Shown piece after piece: positions 49,110 to 59,232 of a stretch of 64,000 nucleotides of DNA. The notes beneath the pieces are model-generated. The model saw only the letters and a list, made by a program, of their open reading frames with translations, made no database searches and was not told the origin of the DNA. The translations under genes were made by a program, and so were the position numbers. The stretch is taken from assembly GCA_016210565.1 (NCBI GenBank), contig JACQUA010000222.1, positions 1 through 64,000 on the forward strand, read 5' to 3'. The stretch comes from Chloroflexota bacterium (GTDB taxonomy: Bacteria > Chloroflexota > Dehalococcoidia > JACQUA01). How positions within the stretch are numbered: position 1 is the first letter of the stretch; every line of letters starts with the position of its first letter.

Positions 49110-49817
49110 TTGCCAAAAAAGATATGGGGATGGCCTACGCTCATGTGCGTGGCTCTGGTCCTTGTGGTGGGGCTAGTCGTTGTCGCCTGCCAGGGCGCCC
49201 CTGGTGAGAGAGGTCCGGCGGGACCTGCCGGGCCGGGAGGCCCTGCAGGAAAAGAAGGCGCTGCGGGAGCAGCAGGCAAAGCCGGTCCGGCGGGGCCTGC
49301 CGGACCAGCGGGACCGGCAGGCCCCGCGGGGCCGCCGGGAAAAGCGGGCGCAGCGGGCTTAGCATCGACTGAAATAGGAAAACTGGTTGATGAACGGTTC
49401 ACCAAGGTGGACCGCAAGCTCCCGCTGTGGGATATCCAGCCTGGCACTGCCGACCGGATGCTGGAACTCACCCACCGCCTCAATCTCATGTGGTTTGCCG
49501 CTCAGGGCGGCAACTGGGACCTGGCACGCTTTGAACTCTACGAGTCCAAAGCTGCCGTCGAGGCTCTTGGGGTTACCAGGCCAACGAGGAAGGCCGCCAT
49601 GGACGCCTTCGCCAAAGCGACCCTGGACACACTTGATAAAGCAGCCGAGGCCAAGAACCTGGACGCTTTCGTGAAGGCTTATGACGACACTCTCCTGGCA
49701 TGCAACGGCTGTCACGCCGCTTCTTCCGGGGGACCACTGACCAGCCTGAAGAACATCAAGATCATCCGCCCCACCGCACCCCTCATCAGCAGCATAGATT
49801 ACAAGAGCGCGCAGTAA
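49110..49817 (+). CDS. Collagen-like lipoprotein with a C-terminal CxxCH haem-binding domain
   Basis: 235 residues from TTG (AAGGAG 6 nt upstream). The signal peptide ends in a lipobox 'GLVVVAC' (Cys27). Residues ~29-87 are about 18 Gly-x-y triplets ('GERGPAGPAGPGGPAGKEG', 'GPAGPAGPAGPAGPAGPPG') that should form a collagen triple helix. The rest is a helical domain ending in 'LLACNGCHAASSGG', a c-type haem motif at residues 198-202. It resembles a cytochrome c'-like bundle with the haem site near the end. A trimeric, surface-anchored haem protein is implied. It follows the respiratory operon and is likely an extracellular electron carrier or sensor. Confidence 0.82.
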   Translation: MPKKIWGWPTLMCVALVLVVGLVVVACQGAPGERGPAGPAGPGGPAGKEGAAGAAGKAGPAGPAGPAGPAGPAGPPGKAGAAGLASTEIGKLVDERFTKVDRKLPLWDIQPGTADRMLELTHRLNLMWFAAQGGNWDLARFELYESKAAVEALGVTRPTRKAAMDAFAKATLDTLDKAAEAKNLDAFVKAYDDTLLACNGCHAASSGGPLTSLKNIKIIRPTAPLISSIDYKSAQ

Positions 49818-49822
49818 CGCCG

Positions 49823-49857
49823 GCGCAGGAAGGGGCGACAGACTGTCGCCCCTTCCT
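49823..49857 (+). terminator. Perfect 16-bp hairpin after the collagen-like gene
   Basis: GCAGGAAGGGGCGACA - GAC - TGTCGCCCCTTCCTGC, starting 6 nt after the stop. There is no T-tract, but position and stability suggest transcription termination or mRNA protection. Confidence 0.65.
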
Positions 49858-50258
49858 GCACTCCATCCCCGTTAGCTCCGGTCTCTATCTTCATCCCACC
49901 CCTGTCTCTGTCTCTGTCTCGATCTCTGTCTCACCCCACCCCCCGCACTCATCTTCACCCACGTCTCGAGTGCTGGACACAGAGCGTTTTCCGAGATGTG
50001 GGACGCGCCCGCGCCCGGTACCACCCCGAGGCATCGGGGTGAGCGGTGAACAATACCGCTGTCAATATATCTTCGTCACTGACCTTTAGCCCATGCACCC
50101 CACAGCGAGCCATTGTCGGTCGTCAGGAGGGCAAATGTCTGCCGTGTCGAAAATCCAGCCCGCACCCCGATGCCTCGGGGTGGTACCGGTTTGGCAGGCT
50201 AAAGACCTGTCCCGACAAGTCGGGACTCCCGGAACGAAGCGGCTACAGTCCCCCTCGC
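49858..50258. other. Gene-free stretch with CTGTCT microsatellite and palindromes
   Basis: ctgtctctgtctctgtctcgatctctgtctc (about 49903-49933), then two ccccgaggcatcggggt-type palindromes (about 50023-50041 and 50165-50182), and ccgacaagtcggg (about 50211-50225). No gene. Confidence 0.6.
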
Positions 50259-50287
50259 TTGACATCGGAGGGGCTGTGGGGTAAATT
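50259..50287 (+). promoter_or_regulatory. Promoter of the M50 protease gene (leaderless)
   Basis: TTGACA - 17 nt - TAAATT - 6 nt - ATG. Confidence 0.85.
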
Positions 50288-50293
50288 GGCGCT

Positions 50294-51478
50294 ATGTCAT
50301 CTTTTCGTGGAATGAATAAGCTTCCCAACGTCTTCCTGCGGGCGGTGGCATCCTCGGGCAGCGCCATAAACCTGGGCAAGGTTTTCGGCATCCCCATTCG
50401 CCTCCACTTCACCTGGTCCATAATATTTGTGCTGGTGACCCTGTCCCTGTCACTAGGCTACTTTCCCGATTCCTATCCCCTTTGGCCGGTCTCCGTCCAC
50501 TGGGCCACCGGGGTTGTCACGGGTCTGCTTTTCTTTGCTTCCATCCTGACCCATGAGCTATCCCACAGCGTCATTTCCAAAGCCGACGGAGTCCCCGTGC
50601 GGAGCATCACCCTCTTCGTATTCGGCGGCGTGGCCCAGATTTCCCGGGAGGCTTCCAAGCCGTCGGCTGAATTGAGAATGGCCATCGCCGGACCTGCTTG
50701 CAGCGTGGCTATCGGTATTCTGTTCGGCGGTATCTGGCTGGCGGCCCAATCCGCCAGTGAACCGGCCTCGGCCGCCGCGTCCGCGCTCGCCCGGATCAAC
50801 TTCGGCCTGGCCTTTTTCAATCTTATTCCCGGTTTCCCCCTGGACGGCGGCCGCGTCCTCCGCTCCATCCTCTGGCAGACCACGAAGAACTACCGCAAGG
50901 CCACCCGGACAGCCACACTGGTGGGTCAGGGCGTCGCCTATGCTTTCATCCTGCTCGGCATCGGCGGTACGCTTACCGGGCACCTGCACCCTTTTCCGGG
51001 CATCTGGATCGCTTTGATAGGCTGGTTCCTGGAAAACGCCGCTTCTTCCAGCTACCGGCAGGCGCTCCTCAAGGAAACCCTTAACAATGTCCGCGCTTCG
51101 GAACTGATGACCACCGACTGCGCCATGGTGACGGGCGATCTCAGCATCGAGCAACTGGTCAGAGAACACGTCCGTCCCTCGGGCAGGCGCTGCTTCATGG
51201 TTGCAACCGGTAGCCAGATCGAGGGGATAATTGCCCTGAAAGACATAAAATCAGTGTCTCGAGACAAATGGCCCCTGGTTACGACAGCGAAGGCGATGAC
51301 TCCCATCGGCAAACTTAAGACCGCCCATCCCGACGATAGTGCAACCCGGATACTGGAAATCATGGACGAAGCCGATATCAACCAGGTGCCTGTGGTGGTA
51401 GGCAACAGGGTGGTGGGGGTCGTCGCCAGGGATACCCTCGTCCGCCTGGTCCGCACCCGGTCCGAACTGGAAGATTAG
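50294..51478 (+). CDS. Site-2 protease (M50 family) with CBS domains
   Basis: 394 residues. Six or so membrane helices carry the zinc motif 'ILTHELSHSVIS' (HExxH, near residue 87) and the third ligand in 'FNLIPGFPLDGGRVLRS' (NPDG-type). The C-terminal ~140 residues contain a CBS pair ('ASELMTTDCAMVTGDLSIEQ', 'ITPIGKLKTAHPDD'-like segment, 'INQVPVVVGNRVVGVVARDT') that may bind adenine nucleotides and gate activity. It would cut transmembrane regulators such as anti-sigma factors. The ATG is set by a consensus promoter exactly 6 nt upstream (leaderless). Confidence 0.92.
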   Translation: MSSFRGMNKLPNVFLRAVASSGSAINLGKVFGIPIRLHFTWSIIFVLVTLSLSLGYFPDSYPLWPVSVHWATGVVTGLLFFASILTHELSHSVISKADGVPVRSITLFVFGGVAQISREASKPSAELRMAIAGPACSVAIGILFGGIWLAAQSASEPASAAASALARINFGLAFFNLIPGFPLDGGRVLRSILWQTTKNYRKATRTATLVGQGVAYAFILLGIGGTLTGHLHPFPGIWIALIGWFLENAASSSYRQALLKETLNNVRASELMTTDCAMVTGDLSIEQLVREHVRPSGRRCFMVATGSQIEGIIALKDIKSVSRDKWPLVTTAKAMTPIGKLKTAHPDDSATRILEIMDEADINQVPVVVGNRVVGVVARDTLVRLVRTRSELED

Positions 51479-51484
51479 AAATCC

Positions 51485-51790
51485 GGTACCACAGGCGTCC
51501 CCGCCTGTGAGCCATGATTTTCATCCCTGATGGCGCTTGGCCCGCCAGGCATGGCGGTGATTCCTCTGCCCGCCGGCGGGCGAACACACTCCGCTCTGCG
51601 AGAGTCCCGATGGGGCGGGACGGGTTCGCCCCTACGGGACCCTGACGTGTCGGGGCCGCTACGGGTTTCGCCAAAGCCATATTCATCGTTCATGGTCCCG
51701 ATGAAATCAGGATAGATGATGGATTCGTCATGCAGTTCCCCCCCCGCACGCGGAAAACTTTCGTCTTTTGTTATTATCTTTATATCTGCC
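51485..51790. repeat. Repeat block before gyrB
   Basis: ccacaggcgtccccgcctgtg (51489-51510), cccgccaggcatggcgg, cccgatggggcggg and ccctgacgtgtcgggg-type hairpins, then AT-rich DNA from 51750 leading into the gyrB promoter. No gene. Confidence 0.65.
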
Positions 51791-51795
51791 GAGGT

Positions 51796-53759
<1,964 letters not shown>

Positions 53760-53760
53760 G

Positions 53761-53940
53761 GCCGTAGCCGCAGGCGTTATGCCTGCGGGGGGCGGCGGGT
53801 TGTAGCCGCTCCGCCTTGCGGGAGTCCACGACTCCGTCGGGACAGGTCTTTAGCCTGCGCCGCCGGCGGTTGCATCTGTACCCGCAGGCCCTCGGCCTGC
53901 GCGGGATGTCCCCCTTGCCACTGCTCCCTCCGTCCTTAAC
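53761..53940. repeat. Palindromic repeat cluster after gyrB
   Basis: ccgcaggcgttatgcctgcgg, ccgctccgccttgcggag, gacaggtctttagcctgcg and cccgcaggccctcggcctgcgcggg hairpins in succession. It probably also ends the two convergent transcripts. Confidence 0.7.
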
Positions 53941-53945
53941 CCACG

Positions 53946-54386
53946 CTACGTTGCACGGGGCGGCTCCAGCGGGAAGCCCAGTTGCCGCATGGTGCCCAGT
54001 TGATCGGGGAATGGACGCAATTCCACCACCTTCCCTTCAACCAGGCGCCAGATGTCGGCCTGCCGTACGGCGAGTTTGTTGCCGGTGGGAGCAACCCCCA
54101 TCAGCTTGCCCCGGTGTGTGCCGGTAAAGGACAACTGGTCCGCCACTTTGTCGCCTTCCGCGATAACTTCCTCAACGGTTATCTGCAAATCCGGAAAAGC
54201 GTTGCGGAACAGGGCCACCAGCGCCTTGAAGCCCTCCGGTCCACGGCCTATGCCCGGAATGGGTCCCTGATAGAGCCAGCCGGCATCTACGTACCCGTCC
54301 AGCAGGGCCAGGTTGCCCTGGTTGAAGGCCTCCTCCAGAATGCGGCGGACGATTGTCTTGTTCTGTTCCTGCGTTGACTGTGACAT
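53946..54386 (-). CDS. SnoaL-like ester cyclase/polyketide cyclase-family protein
   Basis: 146 residues, AAGGAGGAG 9-10 nt before ATG. A cone-shaped alpha+beta barrel of the SnoaL/NTF2 fold is suggested by 'NKTIVRRILEEAFNQGNLAL', 'PEGFKALVALFRNAFPDLQI', 'VADQLSFTGTHRGKLMGVAP' and 'VRQADIWRLVEGKVVELRPF'. This is the pattern of 'ester cyclase' proteins annotated in many genomes; most have no known substrate. It diverges from a LuxR-type regulator across a short palindromic operator, so the regulator may control it. Confidence 0.85.
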   Translation of the reverse strand: MSQSTQEQNKTIVRRILEEAFNQGNLALLDGYVDAGWLYQGPIPGIGRGPEGFKALVALFRNAFPDLQITVEEVIAEGDKVADQLSFTGTHRGKLMGVAPTGNKLAVRQADIWRLVEGKVVELRPFPDQLGTMRQLGFPLEPPRAT

Positions 54387-54402
54387 GAGTCGTACTCCTC
54401 CT

Positions 54403-54439
54403 TTTGTCCCTTGTCAGTACCAGGGACAAATGCTACAAT
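54403..54439 (+). promoter_or_regulatory. Promoter/operator between the SnoaL and LuxR genes
   Basis: TTTGTCCC (54403-54410) and GGGACAAA (54423-54430) form an inverted repeat. TTGTCA (54411-54416) - 17 nt - TACAAT (54434-54439, extended TGC) forms a rightward promoter. The -35 lies between the half-sites and the right half-site fills the spacer, so a bound regulator would block it. Confidence 0.7.
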
Positions 54440-54521
54440 TCACGTTACCAATCTTAGGAGCCTCGCCCCGGCAAGACAATCCCTAAAATTAGGGGGGCGG
54501 GTCTCGAAGGAGGTACGAGAG

Positions 54522-55625
54522 ATGAACAGGTCAGGGATTGAACTGGCTGACGGCGCGTTGCGCCGTCTGATGACCGTCCCGGGGCTGGACCACGTAGAAA
54601 TACGCCGTCAGATACTCAAAGCGCTGCAGCGTACGATAGGGTTTGACGCGGGGGCCATCTCGACTATCGATCCGGCTACGGTGCTCTGGACCAACTGAGT
54701 CGGCTCCTCCATCTCACCCCGGGAGGGCGAGAAATTCCTGTTCCTCTTTCAGAATGAATACCACGAGGAAGATATCCACCAGTTTCGGTCGCTGGCCAAA
54801 GCGCCGCACCCGGCCGGCGTGCTTTCCCTGGTTGACGAGGCACCACGGCAGAATAGCCCGCGCTACGCGGCGCTCAGACAATTGGGGATTGCCGATGAGC
54901 TGCGCTGCGCGCTCATGCTGGGCCAGGACTGCTGGGGCAGCCTCATCATCTACCGCTCGGGGCAGGCCGGCAAGTTCACCCCTCAGGATGCCGCTGTGGT
55001 CGGCTCCCTGGGGCCTTTGATGGCTGAGATGATTCGGTTCACCCTGCTCCGGCAGGCGATAGCCCAACCGGCCGACCTCCCCGAAGCGCCCGGGGCGGTG
55101 GTGGTGGACCGTGAAGGAACGATCGAGAGCATGTCGGAGGCTGCCCGGCCGCTGCTCGATGACCTGAACGAGGGCTATCCGGGACCGGTGGCCCTGTACT
55201 CGCTGGCGGCGGACCTCTGGAACGGCCAGAAGGCAATGGCGTTTTCGGTGGCGCCGGGCCGGTCGGGGCGCTGGATCAGGCTGCACGCAAGCTGGCTGGA
55301 GCCGGAGGGGCGGCGAAAGATTGTGGTGGTGGTCGAGCCGGCCAGGCCCGCGGAGCTTGCCGGAGTTCTGGCCCGCGCCTACGGGCTGACCGGTCGCGAG
55401 CGCGAGGTAACCATGTGGATCGCCCGGGGCCTGAGTTCAAAAGAAATGGCCAGCGAACTGGGGATAACGCCGATGACGGTAAACGACCATATCAAGGCCG
55501 TTTTCTCAAAGGTTGGCGTTCAGAGCCGGCAACAGCTCGTAGCCACCCTATTTTTCGACCACTGTCTCCCTCGCCGCCAGCATGGCGCCACCCCGGGACC
55601 GTACGGCTGGTTCCTGGATGGTTAG
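54522..55625 (+). pseudogene. LuxR-family transcriptional regulator interrupted by an in-frame UGA
   Basis: AAGGAGG 7 nt before ATG 54522. The frame is continuous to 55625 (368 codons) except for one TGA at 54696-54698 (codon 59), between 'PATVLWTN' and 'VGSSISPREGEKFLFLF'. There is no change of frame. The N-terminal ~190 residues look like a GAF/PAS-like sensor ('IRRQILKALQRTIGFDAGAI', 'FTPQDAAVVGSLGPLMAEM'). The C-terminus is a clear LuxR HTH ('GLTGREREVTMWIARGLSSK', 'LGITPMTVNDHIKAVFSKVG'). Possible readings are a recent nonsense mutation (one base from Cys or Trp), a sequencing error, or UGA recoding. Confidence 0.75.
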
Positions 55626-55720
55626 CTCCCCGCTCCAGCCGTGGCGGCCTACGGCGGGCACCACCGGCAGCGACGCCCATTACGGGTATCGTCGAGCCGG
55701 GGCTGCCAACTGCGGAAGCC
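55626..55720. other. Short spacer between convergent genes
   Basis: No feature beyond partial repeat-like pieces (acgcccattacgggtatcg). Confidence 0.3.
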
Positions 55721-56113
55721 TCAACGGACAGTTGCGACGTGCGGGTAGTTTAGAATCTTGTCGTCCGACGTTATGAGCGGACAACCATACAGTCTGGCTG
55801 TTGCCACAATGATCTGGTCAGCCGGGTCGCGGTGAAATTCGCCAGGTAGTCGCGTAGACTCAATGGCAATCTCCGGGGTTAGAGCAAGCAGTTGCACCCC
55901 CGGGTAATCCAGCGCCCGCTCAAACCACTCCTCTAATGGACACGGCAATTCCAAACGACCGTATTCCACCAGTTTGGCAACTTCCCAGCATGAAATCGCA
56001 CTGACGCCAAGCGTATCCGCCTGGTCCGCCGTGACTGCGTCGCGTTGAGCCTGGGTGAGTTGACTGTCTCCGTGAACCCACCAAACCCAGACGTGAGTGT
56101 CCAGGACAATCAT
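55721..56113 (-). CDS. VapC-type PIN-domain toxin
   Basis: 130 residues from ATG 56113, overlapping the antitoxin stop (ATGA). It opens 'MIVLDTHVWVWWVHGDSQLT' (first Asp), then 'VSAISCWEVAKLVEYGRLEL' (Glu), and 'HRDPADQIIVATARLYGCPL' plus 'ITSDDKIL' (C-terminal acidic residues). This is the usual VapC arrangement ('LDTHVWLW' subgroup). It cleaves RNA; the cognate antitoxin is encoded just upstream in the same transcript. Confidence 0.9.
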   Translation of the reverse strand: MIVLDTHVWVWWVHGDSQLTQAQRDAVTADQADTLGVSAISCWEVAKLVEYGRLELPCPLEEWFERALDYPGVQLLALTPEIAIESTRLPGEFHRDPADQIIVATARLYGCPLITSDDKILNYPHVATVR

Positions 56114-56325
56114 CGCAGGGCCTGCCACTCATTCTCGGCCACGCTGTCAAACGGCCTTACGTAGCGAATTGGCTTGCCCCTCAGGGAACAGCGTTTCTCC
56201 TCGCTCTTCCTGGACGGGTGGCTGAGTATGATTACTTCCACCTTTTCGCCCGGACGGAAAGGCACGCCCCTGACGGTAAGTACACGGTCCTGGGAGATGA
56301 TCGTTTCTGTCCGGTAACTCAGCAT
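56110..56325 (-). CDS. Antitoxin partner of the VapC-type toxin
   Basis: 71 residues with AAGGAG upstream of ATG. The sequence 'VRGVPFRPGEKVEVIILSHP' forms a beta-rich N-terminus like that of DUF2281/AbrB-related antitoxins. It is followed by a basic segment and 'GKPIRYVRPFDSVAENEWQA', the likely toxin-binding tail. Coupled to the toxin by ATGA overlap. Family assignment is by context and appearance. Confidence 0.75.
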   Translation of the reverse strand: MLSYRTETIISQDRVLTVRGVPFRPGEKVEVIILSHPSRKSEEKRCSLRGKPIRYVRPFDSVAENEWQALR

Positions 56326-56422
56326 TTCGGTCTTCTCCTTCGGGGAACATGCCCCAAATAGCGAGTAAACAGCGCCTGAATTATATCACAATGCCCCTCC
56401 CGCCGGCCCACCGGCCCTTTCA
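56326..56422. other. Short spacer upstream of the antitoxin
   Basis: AT-rich around 56365-56395 (ctgaattatatcaca); a minus-strand promoter for the toxin-antitoxin pair may lie here. Confidence 0.35.
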
Positions 56423-56540
56423 GCAACTCAGACAGTGGCAAACCCGTAGCGACACCCCTTGCCCCGACGCGTCGGGATCGAACCGTGGCAGTCAACCGGG
56501 CACGACAGGGACAAGCCGGACCACGCAGGACCTGTCGCCT
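56423..56540. repeat. Partial copy of the 137-bp MITE-like element
   Basis: Starts gcaactcagacagtggc (one mismatch to the terminus at 35506) and continues aaacccgtagcgacaccccttg as at 35523-35544. The right terminus is missing; a gacaggg..cctgtcg hairpin ends the block. Confidence 0.75.
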
Positions 56541-56545
56541 TTGTA

Positions 56546-59224
56546 TTAGTTCATCCTCTCCCCTGGGGGCTGTGCGGCATTCACCTGCACGAGCCCACGC
56601 ACCAATTCCCTTAGCTCCGGGAAAAGCTGGTTGAGAAGACCTTCGTCTTTTGTCTTGAGATACGCCAGCGAAATGCGGTAGAACCTGACCAGCGATTCCA
56701 CCCCGAGCGATTTCCCTTCTTCCATGATGCCCAGCGCCGTACCCAGGAACTCTATCTTCCCTGCCTTGAGCAAGCCGTTTAGATACACTGTCATTAGTTC
56801 TCTGACCTTATCGGCCGGGACCAAGTCCATGTGCAACAGGCTCTGCCTGAAATGCCTTTCAGCGGGCCCAACCTCGCCCTTTTCGGCGTTCCTGGCAGAG
56901 GTAAGAAGATTCCACCGCGAATACCCCTCTGCCGCTGCTTCGAGCAACTCCTTGTCATTCTGCTTCCGGCCAAGCTCGACGGCCGTTTTTGCGTCCGCGA
57001 TTGCCCTTTCCGTTGCATCCATGTCATAGAAAGTCAGCGCCCGATTCAAGAATAGCGAAGGCTCCTCAGGTGAAATACTTATTGCCTCACCGTAAGCTTT
57101 GATCGCGTCGTCATACTTGCCGAGGTGGTCTAGCGCATGGGCTAGGTGCGACCAATTGATTGGGTCCCTCGGGTTCAAATCGACCGCCTTCCCAGCAGCT
57201 TCGTAGCCATGTTCATCGTCTCCTGAGAAAAGCAGCGCCATGCTTAACCTTGCCCATACCCAGTCCAAGCTAGGTGATGTGTTTGCCGCCTTCTTGAAGG
57301 CTTCCGCAGCCTCTCGGTACCGGCCTCTTTGGAGACTCACTTCGCCCAAAGCCCCCCATACCTCGTATCTATCTGCGTTTATCGTACGTGCTTTCTGCAA
57401 AGCATTGAGAGACTCGTCATACCGCCTCACGGAAAGATAATCGAGTCCCAGGTTCGTCCATGCCTCATACCAATCTGGCTTCAATTCCGCAGCTTTAAGG
57501 TGTGCCGCGATTGCCTCTTCATGTCGGCCCAACCCGTAATATTCATTGCCCATATTATACCAGGCTTCGCGGGCCTGTGGATCCAATTCCACGGCTCTCT
57601 TGTAGGACTCTATCGCCTCTTGATGACGAGATTCATCACTGAATGTGACGCCAAGGTTATACCAAATGGCAGAATTGCCAGGATGTAAGTCCAACCCCCT
57701 TTTCAGAGCCGATCTTGCTTCGGCCGTATCTCCTCTCTTGGAATGCATGAGGCCCTCATAGAAATGGGAAATAGCCAGAGACTCAGTGTCACCCTCGTTC
57801 GCGCTCTTGCTTCGCAATTCCTCGATCTCGCGCTGTGCCGTGTCGTAATCCGAGGTCCGTACCAGCCCGGCCAGCCGCATCGCATACATCTCGGTTTTGA
57901 GCCGGGAGCCGCAGGCTTCACGGAAGTACCACATATGCTTGAGGGCCCGATCCACGGCTGCCTTGTCTCCCGTGGCAAGGGCCCGTTCGAATTCAGACGA
58001 TGCCTCCTCAAATTGCCTCTTGATCTCGACTTCGGAATACCATACCTTAACAATGGTCACCAGGAATTTCAGGTAGCGCCTGCCTGATTCCACCCGCATT
58101 TGTCTCCACAAACGAAACAGCCGATCGGTAACATCATAAAGTACTCTCCTCTTTCGCCCCTCCCTCAGTGGCTCTACATACCCGGCCGTTCCCATTCTCT
58201 TCAGCTGGGAGGTTATCTTGGTGATCTCTAATTGTGTGTCCGCTGCTATCTCAGTCGGGCTCGATGGCCTGTCAGCCAGTGCCATAGCATCCAGTATTTT
58301 CGCCTGCTGTGGGGAGAGTTCCTTTACCCGTGACTGATAATACGGGGTGAGGTCGTCCAACAACGCGACGAATGCATCCTCAACCTCGAGAACCGGGTTC
58401 TCCATAAGAATAGAGTAGACACCGAGAATCAATCGAGGGTTTCCACCCGTTAGATGTATGAGAGCTTTGATCCTAGGTCGCAGTTCCTTCAGCCCATTAG
58501 CGTCTAGTCGCCCGCCTTCTTGTTCCCGCCATTTAATAAACAGGTTAGTTCCCTGCTCCTCACTGAGCGATTCCAGCCACAAGTTTTCGAAGAAGTTGTA
58601 GAAGGTGTCCTCATAAGATGTGATCTGCGAAAAAAGGCTCGGAGCGGTGCCGATTAGCATGAACAAGTCTTTGCCAGTCAGAATATCCCTCAGACGCCCG
58701 CGATCTTCGGCTGTGAAACGCTGCAAAATATCGTGAAAATTGTCGATGAGGAGCAGCAATCGCTTCCCCAGTCGTTTTCGGTGCTCTAACAGCAGGTCGA
58801 GCATTTGTTCCGCCTCCGAGTGCTTCGGTACCTGGACGCTCAATTCTTCTGACGGTTCCCTTCCTGACAGAGACGGCTCTTCCTTTTCCGCCTCCTGAGC
58901 CACCCTGAGCAATAATTCCCCCAGACTTGTAATCCTGTACTCTTCCTCGGCGAACCGCACCGGTATCCAGGAATTCTTCAGGTTCCCAAACTTGCCGTTC
59001 CATTGGATAGTTCCATTTACCGTGTAGTAGATGAGAAGCAGCATGTGCGTCTTACCGGAGCCGCGTTGACCGACAATCATGAAATGACGCAGGCTTGTCT
59101 CTTGTCCCGACTCTTCGATTTTCCTGAGAATGTTGCCGAGTTGCTTCTCCCTCCCCACAAGAGTTTCCTGCAACACCTTTGGCGCTGCCAAAGACGGGTT
59201 GAACTTATACAACTGCTTTGTCAT
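56546..59224 (-). CDS. AAA ATPase with C-terminal TPR array
   Basis: 892 residues from ATG 59224 (GAGGGGG upstream). N-terminal ATPase: 'ETLVGREKQLGNILRKIEES', Walker A 'MIVGQRGSGKTHMLLLI', Walker B 'RLLLLIDNFHDIL', sensor 'LFMLIGTAPSLF', then a winged helix ('RPSSPTEIAADTQLEITKIT'). Residues ~480-800 are about nine TPR units ('AIWYNLGVTFSDESRHQEAI', 'AWYNMGNEYYGLGRHEEAIA', 'AWTNLGLDYLSVRRYDESLN'). The layout (ATPase, winged helix, repeats) is like STAND/archaeal-type ATPases that sense a ligand with the repeats. It is 8 nt downstream of a second ATPase gene of related type. Confidence 0.85.
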   Translation of the reverse strand: MTKQLYKFNPSLAAPKVLQETLVGREKQLGNILRKIEESGQETSLRHFMIVGQRGSGKTHMLLLIYYTVNGTIQWNGKFGNLKNSWIPVRFAEEEYRITSLGELLLRVAQEAEKEEPSLSGREPSEELSVQVPKHSEAEQMLDLLLEHRKRLGKRLLLLIDNFHDILQRFTAEDRGRLRDILTGKDLFMLIGTAPSLFSQITSYEDTFYNFFENLWLESLSEEQGTNLFIKWREQEGGRLDANGLKELRPRIKALIHLTGGNPRLILGVYSILMENPVLEVEDAFVALLDDLTPYYQSRVKELSPQQAKILDAMALADRPSSPTEIAADTQLEITKITSQLKRMGTAGYVEPLREGRKRRVLYDVTDRLFRLWRQMRVESGRRYLKFLVTIVKVWYSEVEIKRQFEEASSEFERALATGDKAAVDRALKHMWYFREACGSRLKTEMYAMRLAGLVRTSDYDTAQREIEELRSKSANEGDTESLAISHFYEGLMHSKRGDTAEARSALKRGLDLHPGNSAIWYNLGVTFSDESRHQEAIESYKRAVELDPQAREAWYNMGNEYYGLGRHEEAIAAHLKAAELKPDWYEAWTNLGLDYLSVRRYDESLNALQKARTINADRYEVWGALGEVSLQRGRYREAAEAFKKAANTSPSLDWVWARLSMALLFSGDDEHGYEAAGKAVDLNPRDPINWSHLAHALDHLGKYDDAIKAYGEAISISPEEPSLFLNRALTFYDMDATERAIADAKTAVELGRKQNDKELLEAAAEGYSRWNLLTSARNAEKGEVGPAERHFRQSLLHMDLVPADKVRELMTVYLNGLLKAGKIEFLGTALGIMEEGKSLGVESLVRFYRISLAYLKTKDEGLLNQLFPELRELVRGLVQVNAAQPPGERMN

Positions 59225-59232
59225 TTTCCCCC

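Noticed and set aside
54696-54740. Bacterial SECIS for selenocysteine at the LuxR UGA
   Set aside because: Only a short CTCC/GGAG stem with a large loop can form; too weak to claim, so recoding is kept only as one alternative.
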